Shown in pieces: positions 24,190 through 33,510 of a stretch of DNA of 64,000 nucleotides. Source of the stretch: Fistularia commersonii (lineage: Eukaryota > Chordata > Actinopteri > Syngnathiformes > Fistulariidae); NCBI GenBank assembly GCA_037954325.1, contig JBBMNZ010000014.1, positions 18,471,956 to 18,535,955 on the forward strand. Direction: 5' to 3'. The position numbers were made by a program, and so were the translations under genes. Positions within the stretch are counted from its first letter, which is position 1; the number at the start of each line of letters is the position of its first letter. The notes beneath the pieces were generated by a model. That model worked only from the letters and a program-made list of their open reading frames with translations. It was not told the DNA's origin and searched no databases.

Positions 24190-26575
24190 ACATCTTGTGA
24201 TGCAGTTTCTTGGACACATCGTCAGTGATAGTACCTGGGGTCAACAGGGGGTTTCGGGTCTTTCAACTTCAGACCCCCTCACCCAGGCGACCCGGCCAGG
24301 AGTGATCAGTTCCCAACCTGTGTCCAAGAAGCACTCATCCACTCTTTGTCCCTCTGGATCCACAGTCATCTGGATGCCTTCTCAGCGGCCTCTGACACTG
24401 AACAGATGGCTCTCCTTTTGCGTGCCCCTGTGATGCCCAGGAGACTGTAGGCCCTGCAGAAAGACTTCCCTGCAAAGCCCCTTCCCCCGACCTCAATGGG
24501 CAAGCATTGTGAATGCCACCCCCTGTTGCGTCAGTCTTCCACCAGCTCAGCATACTTTTCCTCCTTTCTTCTGCTGGCTTCCTCCATTCTCTCCTCCCAG
24601 GGCACAGTCAGCTCTAGCACGATGACCTGCTTCGAGGACTCTGAATGTAGGACGATGTCTGGTCTTAGGCGGGTTTCTACAATGTCCTCAGGGAACCTCA
24701 GCTGTTTGCAGAGGTCCACCCTTAGCTGCCAGTCCTTTGCAGTTCCCAGAAGTCCTGTTGGGTCTTTGGTTGGGGAGGAGGTTGTTCCCCGGCTCTGATG
24801 AATGTCACACCCTGCCTCTGTAGCTGGAAGCGCTTGCTGTGGTCAATGGCAGAGTGGATGGACTCAGCAATGGCCTTGAGCACCTGGTCATGGCGCCAAC
24901 GATAGCGGCCTTCTCCAAGTGCTTTCGGACAGCTGCTAAGGATGTGCTCCAGAGTTCCGCTTCCCTGGCACAATGTGCATGATGGAGTTTCAACCTTGCC
25001 CCAAAGAAAGAGGTTTGACGGACTGGGCAAGACATCATAGACCGACTGGATGAGGAATTTTATACGGAGTGGTTCAGTCTTCCGCAACTCCGTCCACGAG
25101 ATCTTCCTGTCCATGGCTTCCTCCCATCTAGTCCATGCACCTTGCTGCCTCAGCCCGACCCACTGGCTCGCACGCTGTTCTTCGACACCAGCCCGCACCT
25201 CGAGTTGGACCTGGTCCCGCCTTTCCTTTCCCTTGCGCCTCCTGAGGTGTGTTGTCGGAATAGTTCCCAGGCTTGCCCGACCAGTTGCCATGGACCCTAC
25301 AAGCTCCTTGTGGAACAACCGAGCTTCTGCCTGGTCCACCGCCTCATGCGCCTTTCACCCTCTGCTTGTCCTCACCACGATGCCAGCTTGAGCAACCTTT
25401 GGGTCCTTTGATTCCCTTTACTGGAGAACCTCCCTTGCCCTGGTGACCTTGAACTCCTCAGTAAGGCTGTTGATTGGTAGGGTCAGCTTGTTTTTATTGC
25501 CATAAAGGGCAATGCTGCTGAGACTCCGGGGAAGCCCCAACCAGCGTCTGAGGGGACTGCTGACCCTCCGCTCAAACCCTTCCACGGTGGATATAGGAAA
25601 TTCATAGACAAGCAAGGGCCACAGTATCCTGGGCAGAATACCGTGCTGGTACATCCATGCCTTGAACTTCCCCAGGAGACCTGACTTGTCCACTGCTGTT
25701 AGCCAGCCTTCCAGCTGACTGTTGGTAGCCCTGATAGAGGCTGTATCCTTCAGGGAGCAGTCAAAGATCTTGCCAAGACTTTTCACAGGTTTCTCTGTGA
25801 CTGATGGGATCTGGGAGCCTCCTAGGGAGAAGCGGAACCGGTCAGTCACCTTTCCACCCTTCAGGACTAGAGACCTGGATTTCTCGGGCTTGAAGTGCAT
25901 GCGTGCCCAGGTGGTGAGCTTCTCCAAGCCCTGGAGGATCCATCTACATCCTTTGAACTGACGCAGTTGTTACCATCAGGTCATCCATAAATGCTCTGAT
26001 GGGGGGCTGACAGATCCTGGACTTGGTTGTGGGCCCTCTGCACTCTTGCTCGGCGGACTTGACTAACATATTCATAGCCAAGGCAAAGAGTATCACTGAA
26101 ATGGTACATCCAGTGATTATCCCTTTCTCTAGCCAGTGCCGCTCTGATGTAACTGTTCCAGAGGAAAATCTCAGGTAAAAGCTATTATAGTAGTCCATGA
26201 TTAAGGCCTTGATGTTACATGGGACATGGTGCCCTTCCAATGCCACTTCCACCAGCTTGTGGGGTATGGAGCCATATGCATTAGCTCGGTCAAGCCAAAG
26301 CACAGATAGGCTCCCTTTCCCCTCTTGAGCCTCCCTTATCAGCTGTGTCACTACCCCGCTGTGTTCCAGGCATCCTGGTACTCCTGGAATCCCACCCTTT
26401 TGCACAGAAGGGTCGATGTATTGATTCTGGAGAAGATAGTCAGACAGTCGGCGGGAAAGGATACTGAAAAATATCTTTCCCTTGACATTGAGCAGTGAAA
26501 TGGTTCGGAACTGCTCATTGATGGTAGACTTCTCTTCCTTTGGGATCCACACCCCTTCTGCAGATCTCCATTGAT
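24190..26575 (-). mobile_element. RLE-type LINE (R2/NeSL group), 5'-truncated pseudogene
   Basis: Minus-strand domains in order are as follows. RT core (26,552-25,944) has VLWLDRANAYGSIPHKLVE and an FMDDLMV box in place of FADD. Thumb and linker lie at 25,927-25,418. The C-terminal zinc knuckle CTLCQGSGTLEHILSSC (Cys-Cys-His-Cys) is at about 25,000-24,940. The restriction-like endonuclease RPDIV...VIVLELTVPWEE (PD-(D/E)xK type) is at about 24,680-24,600. A one-base deletion near 24,765 shifts the frame before the nuclease, and a stop replaces a residue after VED near 24,530. The 5' end is missing beyond about 26,575. Clade placement within RLE elements is uncertain. Confidence 0.85.
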
Positions 26576-27270
26576 AGGAAACAATTTAATCACACTCTGT
26601 AGATAACAATTATTGTTATTGAAAAAGGAAATACCTGTTATAATGTGACAAAAAACAATTAGACAGAACAAAATGAAATAAAGGAACCAAAAGAAATTAT
26701 CCAAAAATGAGATTGGAGCTACAAAAACCATTGTAAACCATCACAAAAATGTTCAATGCATTGCCTAACTATTATCTAAAAATATACCAAAATCACTAAG
26801 AAATTACTCCAACGTAAGCATGAAATTACTCGAGGAAGTAACCGGCCCTAAAAATCCTCAGGATGTGAAAAAGTAAAGATTAGCAATATTCAGGTAAATG
26901 GTAATACAATTCATAAAAAATAATGAAATATCAATGAAATCAGTGAAAATATTGAAACACCAACTTGTATAAAACTGGTGGTTATTATGTGCCTGTAGTT
27001 ACTTCTACAAAATAATCAAGAGGAATTTATGTAAAAGAATTCGACTGGGGATAGAAGATTGTTTTGCCGGTCAGATAAAACCAGCTCACTTAATGACCAC
27101 ATGATACGTTTAACAAATGGGAGAAAAATCAGTGTATTCAAGTATAACATTGTAAAGTGGTGAAGATTCCGCACATTCTGCGACAAGAGAGAAACAATCA
27201 TTCTGCAGTAACATAATTTTAGATATGAGCTCATTGTTCTTCCATTAGTATTGACATAGCAGGCCAGAGT
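26576..27270. other. unassigned AT-rich DNA
   Basis: No gene or repeat recognised. Confidence 0.5.
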
Positions 27271-27290
27271 GGGGGGGGGGGGGGGGGGGG
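27271..27290. repeat. poly(G)20 run
   Basis: Twenty consecutive G residues on the plus strand. Confidence 0.95.
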
Positions 27291-27394
27291 TGTACGCACG
27301 TTGTACGGTGAAATACTGATTCTTAGTGGCTATTTGAGGTACTGCATTATGGGAACCCCCACCGACATTTTTTGGTATTCATCCAATTGATACA

Positions 27395-27492
27395 GAGAAT
27401 GGGGTTCGATGGAGATAGTTATTTTGCTGTGGCGACCCCTGACGGGAAAAGCAGAAAGGAGAAGAAGAAGAATAAGAAGAAGAAGATCCAAT
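27395..27492 (+). mobile_element. RTE-clade LINE 3' tail remnant
   Basis: Contains the family's 3' terminus TGTGGCGACCCCTGACGG followed by an AAGAAG-type tail, but no coding remainder. Confidence 0.75.
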
Positions 27493-27653
27493 TAACTTTA
27501 TCATTGATTTCGATCATTCATTCATTTATAATGATCCTGTTTTTTTGGTTGTATATAACCAAAAAAAAAATCTTATATTGCTGGATTACCAAATGTGAAA
27601 AAGTGGAAAATGTCATGAAAATGTCATGAGAGGGGCTCATGACATTTTCAATC

Positions 27654-28008
27654 TTCTTCTTCTTCTTCTTTCGGCTTTTCCCGTTAGGGGTCGCCACAGC
27701 GAGTCAACCTTCTCCATCTAACCCTATTCTCTGTATCTTCCTCTCTCACACCAGCTACCTTCATATCCTCTCTCACTACGTCCATAAATCTTCTCTTTGG
27801 TCTTCCTCGAGACCTATTGCCTGGCAGCCCCAATTCCAGCATCCGTCTACCAATATATTCACTATCTCTTCTCTGTACATGACCGAACCATCTCAGTCTG
27901 GCTTCTCTGGCCTTCTCTCCAAAACATCGAACATGTGCCGTCCCTCTGATAGACTCATTCCTGATCCTATCCATCCTGGTCACTCCCCAAGAGAACCTCA
28001 ACATCTTC
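27654..28008 (-). mobile_element. RTE-clade LINE, 3' end fragment (outer copy of a recombined pair)
   Basis: The minus strand encodes the last approximately 105 residues of the RTE protein (FGHVQRRDSEYIGRRMLELG, GRPKRRFMDVVRED) and the GAA-rich tail. It is preceded by ATGACATTTTCAATC (27,639-27,653). The identical 15-mer follows the 5' end of the full RTE at 32,554. The fragment breaks off about 10 bases before the copia LTR. Confidence 0.85.
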
Positions 28009-28018
28009 ACAACCAAAC

Positions 28019-28375
28019 TGTTGCGTTTTAAGTTTGCAGCTTCTTCGTTTTCCATGTTTCGGAAGGAATTCACAAGTTTGCCTTGTTTGAATCGTCTTTT
28101 ATTTTCTTCTTCACAGCTCGGGGAATCAACATCGGTTAGCCATGGGACATGTACAGTGCAGAGTGAGGGAAAAATTCCCACCAGCACCGCTATACCAAAA
28201 AAAAAACACTGACGTAGAAGTTAACGTCAAGTTAGCTGAACAGTCGCGAAAAACTAAAACAAGTCCCAAACCTTGTCATAAAGTGCCATACATTTCCTGA
28301 GAGTAGATACAAATACAACATATGTATACTAGAATGTAAACTCAAATAAAACTAATGAGATCACCTATCTCAACA
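28019..28375 (-). repeat. 3' LTR of Ty1/copia element
   Basis: 357 bases that on the minus strand start TGTTGAGATAGG and end AACGCAACA. A purine tract AAGAGGGGG sits immediately before the LTR start, as expected for plus-strand priming. A second copy of the same LTR, with the same length and termini, lies alone at 62,590-62,946. Confidence 0.92.
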
Positions 28376-29370
28376 CCCCCTCTTGATCTCAACATCCAAA
28401 AAAAAACTTTGGACATTTGAATTTCCAAAGAACCACTTTTTGAATTGTTCTATTTTTACCTTTGTCATGAGTTTTGTCAAGATGTCTGCCAACATGTCCT
28501 CTGATGGACAATAGATAAGATTTATTTTACCCTCACTGAGTGCTTCACGAATGAAATGATATTTTACATCAATGTGTTTTGACCTTTGTCTGTTTACAGG
28601 ATTCTTACTCAGTGCGATGGCCCCCTGATTGTCTCCGTAGATTGTTGTGCAACTGTACATTTTGTTGTCCATACCGTTTAACAGTTGAGACAGGTACATG
28701 TTTTCTTGTGCGGTGGTGGCTCGGCCGATGTATTCAGCCTCACATGTTGACAGGGCCACTGTGGGCTGTTTCCTTGACTTCCATGCAATGGCTGGGCCTT
28801 GTTTTGTTAAACTGAAACAGTAGCCTGTAGTGCTACGTCTGTCTTCGACAGACGATGCCCAGTCTGAATCACTGTAAGCTATCAGGTTCAAATCCTCCTT
28901 ATTTTTCTTGAAACTTAGTTCATAATCAGCTGTCCCCTTCAAATACCTCAGGACATGTTTTGCAGCTACTAAGTTTTTTACTTTTGCCATTGCCAGATTC
29001 TGTGATAGTTTGCTCACTATCCAGCTGATATCAGGTCTGGTGCAAGTCATGGCATAAATAAGACTGCCTACAATCTCACGATATTCTTTGGGGTCGACAG
29101 GTTCACTTTGCTCATTTTCATCAGCTACAGGGATGCCCTCTAATTTTTTGCTCACTTGGAGTAGATCTTGCTTTACATTCTAACATTCCAAATCTCTCTT
29201 GCATTTTTAGGATGTACTTTGTCTGGTTCATTTTGATTTCATCCCCCTTTTGTTCAAATTGTATGCCCAAAAAATATGATAGTTTCCCCAGGTCTTTCAT
29301 GTTGAACTTGAATTTCATGTTCTGTTTAAATGTGCTGAGTGCATCATTGCTGCTTGCTGCAATAATTAAA
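28370..29370 (-). pseudogene. Ty1/copia pol remnant: RT C-terminus and RNase H
   Basis: The first frame (29,318-29,121) holds MKDLGKLSYFLGIQFEQKGD, the end of copia RT. After a frameshift, the second (29,155-28,370, 261 codons) gives the connection and RNase H, with GSLIYAMTCTRPDISWIVSK, AYSDSDWASSVEDRRSTTGY, STCEAEYIGRATTAQ and IYGDNQGAIALSKNP. The HIDVKYHFIREAL helix follows. The stop codon overlaps the first bases of the 3' LTR. Gag, integrase, most of RT and the 5' LTR are missing. The remnant is cut off at 29,370 by the tail of an RTE. Copia elements are uncommon in fish compared with gypsy elements. Confidence 0.9.
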
Positions 29371-32300
29371 TCTTCTTCTTCTTCTTTCGGCTTTTCCCAT
29401 CAGGGGTCGCCACAGCGAGTCAACCTTCTCCATCTAACCCTATTCTCTGTATCTTCCTCTCTCACACCAGCTACCTTCATATCCTCTCTCACTACGTCCA
29501 TAAATCTTCTCTTTGGTCTTCCTCGAGACCTATTGCCTGGCAGCTCCATTTCCAGCATCCGTCTACCAATATATTCACTATCTCTTCTCTGTACATGACC
29601 GAACCATCTCAGTCTGGCTTCTCTGACCTTCTCTCCGAAATATCGAACATGTGCCGTCCCTCTGATAGACTCATTCCTGATCCTATCCATCCTGGTCACT
29701 CCCAAAGAGAACCTCAACATCTTCATCTCTGCAACCTCTAGTTCTGTCTGCTGTCTTTTGGTCATTGGAACACTTTCTAGTCCATACATCATCGCTGGTC
29801 TCACCACTGTCTTGTACACCTTTCCTTTTATTCTGGCCGATAGTCTTCTATCACATAGTACCCCTGACACTTTTCTCCACCCATTCCAACCTGCTTGGAC
29901 CCGTCTCTTCACCTCTTTTCCGCACTCTCCGTTGTTCTGGACTGTTGACCCTAAGTACCTGAAATCCTCCAGCTTCTTGATCTCCACTCCCTGTAGCCTC
30001 ACCGCTCCACCCGAGTTCCTCTCGTTCACACACATATATTCTGTCTTGCTGCGACTAACTTTCATTCCTCTCCTTTCCAGAGCATACCTCCACCTCTCTA
30101 GATTTTCCTCTACCTGTTGTCTGCTCTCACTACAGATCACAATGTCATCCGCAAACATCATGGTCCATGGGGATTCCTGTCTAACCTCATCTGTCAGCCT
30201 ACCCATCACCATTGCGAACAAGAAGGGACTCAGAGCTGATCCCTGATGGAGTCTCACCTCCACCTTGAACTTCTCTGTTACCCCTACAGCACACCGTACC
30301 AGTGTCTCACAGCTAGCATACATGTCCTGCACCAGTCTAACATACTTCTCTGCCACTCCAGACTTCCTCATACAATACCAGAGCTCCTCTCTTGGCACCC
30401 TGTCATATGCTTTTTCTAGGTCTACGAAAACACAATGCAGCTCCCTCTGGCCTTCTCTGTACTTTTCTATTAGCATTCTCAACGCAAATACTGCATCTGT
30501 AGTACTCTTCCTAGGCATGAAGCCATACTGCTGTTCACAAATGCTGACTTCTGCTCTCAGTCTAGTTTCCACTACTCTTTCCCATAACTTCATTGTATGG
30601 CTCATCAACTTTATCCCTCTGTAGTTGCCACAATTCTGCACATCCCCTTTATTCTTAAAAATAGGCACCATCACACTTTGTCTCCATTCTTCAGGCATCT
30701 TCTCACTCTCTAAGATCTTGTTGAATAATCTAGTCAGAAAATCTACCGCTGCCTCTCCTAGACACTTCCACACCTCCACAGGTATATCATCAGGACCAAC
30801 TGCTTTTCCACTCTTCATCCTCTTCAATGCCTTCCTCACTTCACTTTTACTAATTTTTGCTACTTTGTGGTCTACAATAATCACCTCTTCTACCCTTGCC
30901 TCTCTTTCATTTTCCACATTCATCAGCTCTTCAAAGTACTCTTTCCATCTTCCCATCACTTTTCTAGCATGTGTCAATACATTTCCCTCTCTGTCCTTAA
31001 TCACCAGGACCTGTTGTACATCCTTTCCATCTTTATCTCTCTGTTTCGCCAACCTGTATAGATCATTCTCACCCTCCTTACTATCCAACCGAGCATACAA
31101 GTCATCATAAGCCCTTTGTTTTGCCTTTGCTACCTCTATCTTTACCTTTCGCCGCATCTCCCTGAACTCCTGTCTGTTCTCTTCAGTCCTCTCAGTATCC
31201 CACTTCTTCTTCGCTAACCGCTTTCTCTGTATACACTCCTGCACTTCCTCATTCCACCACCAAGTCTCCTTATCTACTTTCCTTCCAGATGACACACCAA
31301 GTACTCTTCTACCTGTCTCCCTGATAACACTAGCTGTAGTTGTCCAATCATCTGGAAGCTCTCCCTGACCACCCAGACCCTTTCTCAACTCCTCCCTGAA
31401 AACCATGCAACACTCCTCCCTTTTCAGCTTCCACCATTTTGTCCTCTGCTCTGCCTTTGTCCTCTTCATCTTCCTTGTCACCAGAGTCATCCTACAAACC
31501 ACCATCCTATGCTGTCTGGCTACACTCTCACCTACAAGTACTTTGCAGTCACTGATCTCTTTCAGGTTACCCCGTCTATACAAGATGTAGTCTACCTGCG
31601 CGCTCCTACCTCCGCTTTTATAAGTTACCCTATGTTCCTGTTTTTTCTGGAAAAAGGTGTTCACTACAGCCATTTCCATCCTTTTTGCAAAATCTACCAC
31701 CATCTGTCCCTCTGCATTCCTATCCTGGATACCAAATCTGCCCATCACTTCTTCATCCCCTCTATTGCCTTCACCAACATGTCCATTGAAGTCTGCACCA
31801 ATGACCACTCTCTCATTTCTGGGAATATTCTGCATCACTTCATCTAACTCATTCCAGAACTTCTCCTTCTCCTCAGATTCACATCCCACCTGTGGGGCAT
31901 AGCCGCTAACAACATTGAGCATCACACCTTCAATTTCCAGTTTCAGACTCATAAGTCTATCTGACATTCTTTTCACCTCTAGGACGTTCCTTACAAACTC
32001 CTCCTTCAAGATAACTCCTACTCCATTTCTCTTCTTGTCAGTACCATAATAGTACAACTTAAAGCCTGCTCCTAAGCTTCTTGCCTTACTACCTTTCCAC
32101 CTGGTCTCCTGGATACACAGTATATCCACCTTCCTTCTCTGCATCATGTCCACCAACTCTCTACCTTTTCCTGTCATAGTCCCAACATTCAAAGTCCCTA
32201 CTCTCAGTCCCAGGCTCTTTCCTTTCCTCCTCTCTCTCTGTTTCCGAACACGCACTCCTCCTCTTCTTCTTGTTCTTGTTCTTCGACCAACAGTAGCCCA

Positions 32301-32553
32301 ATTTCCATTAGTACCCTGTAGGTCATCAGTACCAATGGCGGTCGTTGTTAACCCGGTCCGCGACCGATCCGGTATGGTATAGTTTTGGTTGTCTCGCATA
32401 TTTGGTTTTGGCAAAAGTTTTACGCCGGATGCCCTTCCTGACGCAACCCTCTGCATTTATCCGGGCTTGGGACCGGCACAGGGAGACACTGCTCCGTGTC
32501 CCCCCAAGGCAGGCTTCGAGAGACATGGGCCAGTGCCGCCCTGAGGCTGCATT
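29371..32553 (-). mobile_element. full-length RTE-clade LINE, copy A
   Basis: The element runs from the conserved 5' terminus (ends complement GGCTGCAT at 32,553) to the short GAA-rich tail at 29,371. It has a 97-base leader, one long ORF and a 3' UTR of only about 30 bases. Its 5' flank (32,554-32,568) matches the 3' flank of the separate 27,654 fragment, not its own 3' flank, so this copy is probably a recombinant. It is 97% identical in protein to copy B. Confidence 0.95.
29400..32456 (-). CDS. RTE-clade LINE polyprotein (APE endonuclease + reverse transcriptase), copy A
   Basis: This is an intact 1018-codon ORF for the protein that nicks target DNA and copies the element's own RNA at the nick (target-primed reverse transcription). 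A basic N-terminal region (about 55-80, RRTRTRRRGG) precedes an APE-type endonuclease at about 84-320: GTLNVGTMTGKG with Asn90, QETRW with Glu117, GADFNGHVG with Asp222/Asn224, VDYI at 288-291, and His316. The RT domain is at about 540-810: NYRGIKLMSH, QYGFMPRKSTTDAVF, FVDLEKAYDRVP (Asp679), LHQGSALSPFLF and FADD (768-771). A thumb and C-terminal region follows. Compared with copy B I count about 27 residue differences, including Gly for Asp at about 752 and Arg for Gly before LHQGS at about 735. The frame is complete, so recent activity is plausible. No ATG lies further upstream in frame. Confidence 0.93.
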   Translation of the reverse strand: MQRVASGRASGVKLLPKPNMRDNQNYTIPDRSRTGLTTTAIGTDDLQGTNGNWATVGRRTRTRRRGGVRVRKQRERRKGKSLGLRVGTLNVGTMTGKGRELVDMMQRRKVDILCIQETRWKGSKARSLGAGFKLYYYGTDKKRNGVGVILKEEFVRNVLEVKRMSDRLMSLKLEIEGVMLNVVSGYAPQVGCESEEKEKFWNELDEVMQNIPRNERVVIGADFNGHVGEGNRGDEEVMGRFGIQDRNAEGQMVVDFAKRMEMAVVNTFFQKKQEHRVTYKSGGRSAQVDYILYRRGNLKEISDCKVLVGESVARQHRMVVCRMTLVTRKMKRTKAEQRTKWWKLKREECCMVFREELRKGLGGQGELPDDWTTTASVIRETGRRVLGVSSGRKVDKETWWWNEEVQECIQRKRLAKKKWDTERTEENRQEFREMRRKVKIEVAKAKQRAYDDLYARLDSKEGENDLYRLAKQRDKDGKDVQQVLVIKDREGNVLTHARKVMGRWKEYFEELMNVENEREARVEEVIIVDHKVAKISKSEVRKALKRMKSGKAVGPDDIPVEVWKCLGEAAVDFLTRLFNKILESEKMPEEWRQSVMVPIFKNKGDVQNCGNYRGIKLMSHTMKLWERVVETRLRAEVSICEQQYGFMPRKSTTDAVFALRMLIEKYREGQRELHCVFVDLEKAYDRVPREELWYCMRKSGVAEKYVRLVQDMYASCETLVRCAVGVTEKFKVEVRLHQGSALSPFLFAMVMGRLTDEVRQESPWTMMFADDIVICSESRQQVEENLERWRYALERRGMKVSRSKTEYMCVNERNSGGAVRLQGVEIKKLEDFRYLGSTVQNNGECGKEVKRRVQAGWNGWRKVSGVLCDRRLSARIKGKVYKTVVRPAMMYGLESVPMTKRQQTELEVAEMKMLRFSLGVTRMDRIRNESIRGTAHVRYFGEKVREARLRWFGHVQRRDSEYIGRRMLEMELPGNRSRGRPKRRFMDVVREDMKVAGVREEDTENRVRWRRLTRCGDP

Positions 32554-32637
32554 ATGACATTTTCAATCTATCAATTTATTATTTGGAATCTATCTCATGA
32601 ATGTTATTGGCTGTTGATTTTGTGCAGAGTTGTAAAT

Positions 32638-32654
32638 TGCAATTCCATTTAAAC
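32638..32654. repeat. target-site duplication, 3' side of RTE copy C
   Basis: TGCAATTCCATTTAAAC here is repeated exactly at 41,421-41,437, 8.8 kb away, beside the 5' terminus of RTE copy C. Confidence 0.95.
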
Positions 32655-33068
32655 TTCTTCTTCTTCTTCTTCTTCTTTCGTCTTTTCCCGTCAGGGGTCG
32701 CCACAGCGAGTCAACTTTCTCCATCTAACCCTATTCTCTGTATCTTCCTCTCTCACACCAACTACCTTCATATCTTCTCTCACTGCGTCCATAAATCTTC
32801 TCTTTGGTCTTCCTCGAGACCTCTTGCTTGGCAGCTCCAATTCCAGCATCCGTCTACCAATATATTCACTATCCCTCCTCTGTACATGACCGAACGATCT
32901 CAGTCTGGCTTCTCTGACCTTCTCTCCAAAACATCAGACATGTGCTGTTCCTCTGACAGACTCATTCCTGATCCTATCCATCCTGGTCACTCCCAAAGAG
33001 AACCTCAACATCTTCATCTCTGCAACCTCTAGTTCTGTCTGCTGTCTTTTGGTCATTGGAACAGTTTC
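32655..33068 (-). mobile_element. RTE-clade LINE copy C, 3' end segment
   Basis: Contains the GAA-rich tail, the 3' terminus and the coding end (about residues 890-1018, decayed). It stops at GGAACAGTTTC (33,058-33,068), where a T10 run marks the poly(A) end of an inserted L1-like LINE. Its other half resumes at 38,931. The shared 17-bp TSD at 32,638 and 41,421 shows that both halves belong to one insertion. Confidence 0.9.
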
Positions 33069-33494
33069 TTTTTTTTTTTTGAACATTTATTAGAACAGGT
33101 TCCTTAACAGAGTTTTACACATTCTTACAAAACCTCATAACAAGATATACACTATACAATAATCTTTATAGGTCACTTATTTCCTCAATAGCACGTGAAA
33201 AAAAAAAAACCCACAAACACAAAGAAAAGCATCTAACTCAGTCAAATAGTGATAATGTCTTCAACTCTCCAAATATTTTTTAATGGGTGCCCATTTGTCA
33301 AGATATAGGTCTGTCTGAAGTCGTAAGTTTGCTGTTATGCGTTCCATGCAGTTTACATCCTTAAGCCTCTGACGCCACTGGTCCAGGGTAGGTTGGTGGG
33401 GTTTGAGCCAGTTTACTGTGATCATTTTATGTGCAATTAATAGAAGAACTCTAAGCGTAAACACCTGGTTTTTCCTTGGGCCGCTTGTTGATGC
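33069..33494 (-). mobile_element. L1-like LINE, 3' end segment (interrupted by RTE copy B)
   Basis: The minus strand carries the last approximately 80 residues of an L1-type ORF2 (MITVNWLKPHQPTLDQWRQR, LYLDKWAPIKKYL at 33,503-33,261), a short 3' UTR and an A-rich end at 33,069-33,080. The coding sequence is continuous with that ending at 36,738 once RTE copy B and one TSD copy are removed, apart from a one-base frameshift. Confidence 0.85.
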
Positions 33495-33510
33495 TGTACC
33501 CATAATAAAT
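33495..33510. repeat. target-site duplication, 3' side of RTE copy B
   Basis: TGTACCCATAATAAAT occurs here and at 36,700-36,715, exactly bracketing RTE copy B. Confidence 0.95.

Larger units (their letters stand above)
22292..25364. repeat. inverted duplication, copy 1 (3.07 kb), source copy
   Basis: This segment recurs nearly base for base, reverse-complemented, at 52,038-55,064. It spans the 3' third of the RLE-type LINE (24,190-25,364) and about 1.9 kb of downstream non-LINE DNA, including a GT microsatellite and a diverged fish repeat. Copy 1 is the source because the LINE continues upstream beyond 25,364 only here. Differences seen include a 24-bp segment present only here, a shorter A run near 24,765, and microsatellite length. 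Confidence 0.95.

Noticed and set aside
29758..32557. Many plus-strand open frames (60-162 codons) opposite the RTE ORFs, repeated at 33.9-36.8 and 39.1-41.2 kb
   Set aside because: They are antisense shadows of the RTE coding sequence and recur only because the element is repeated.
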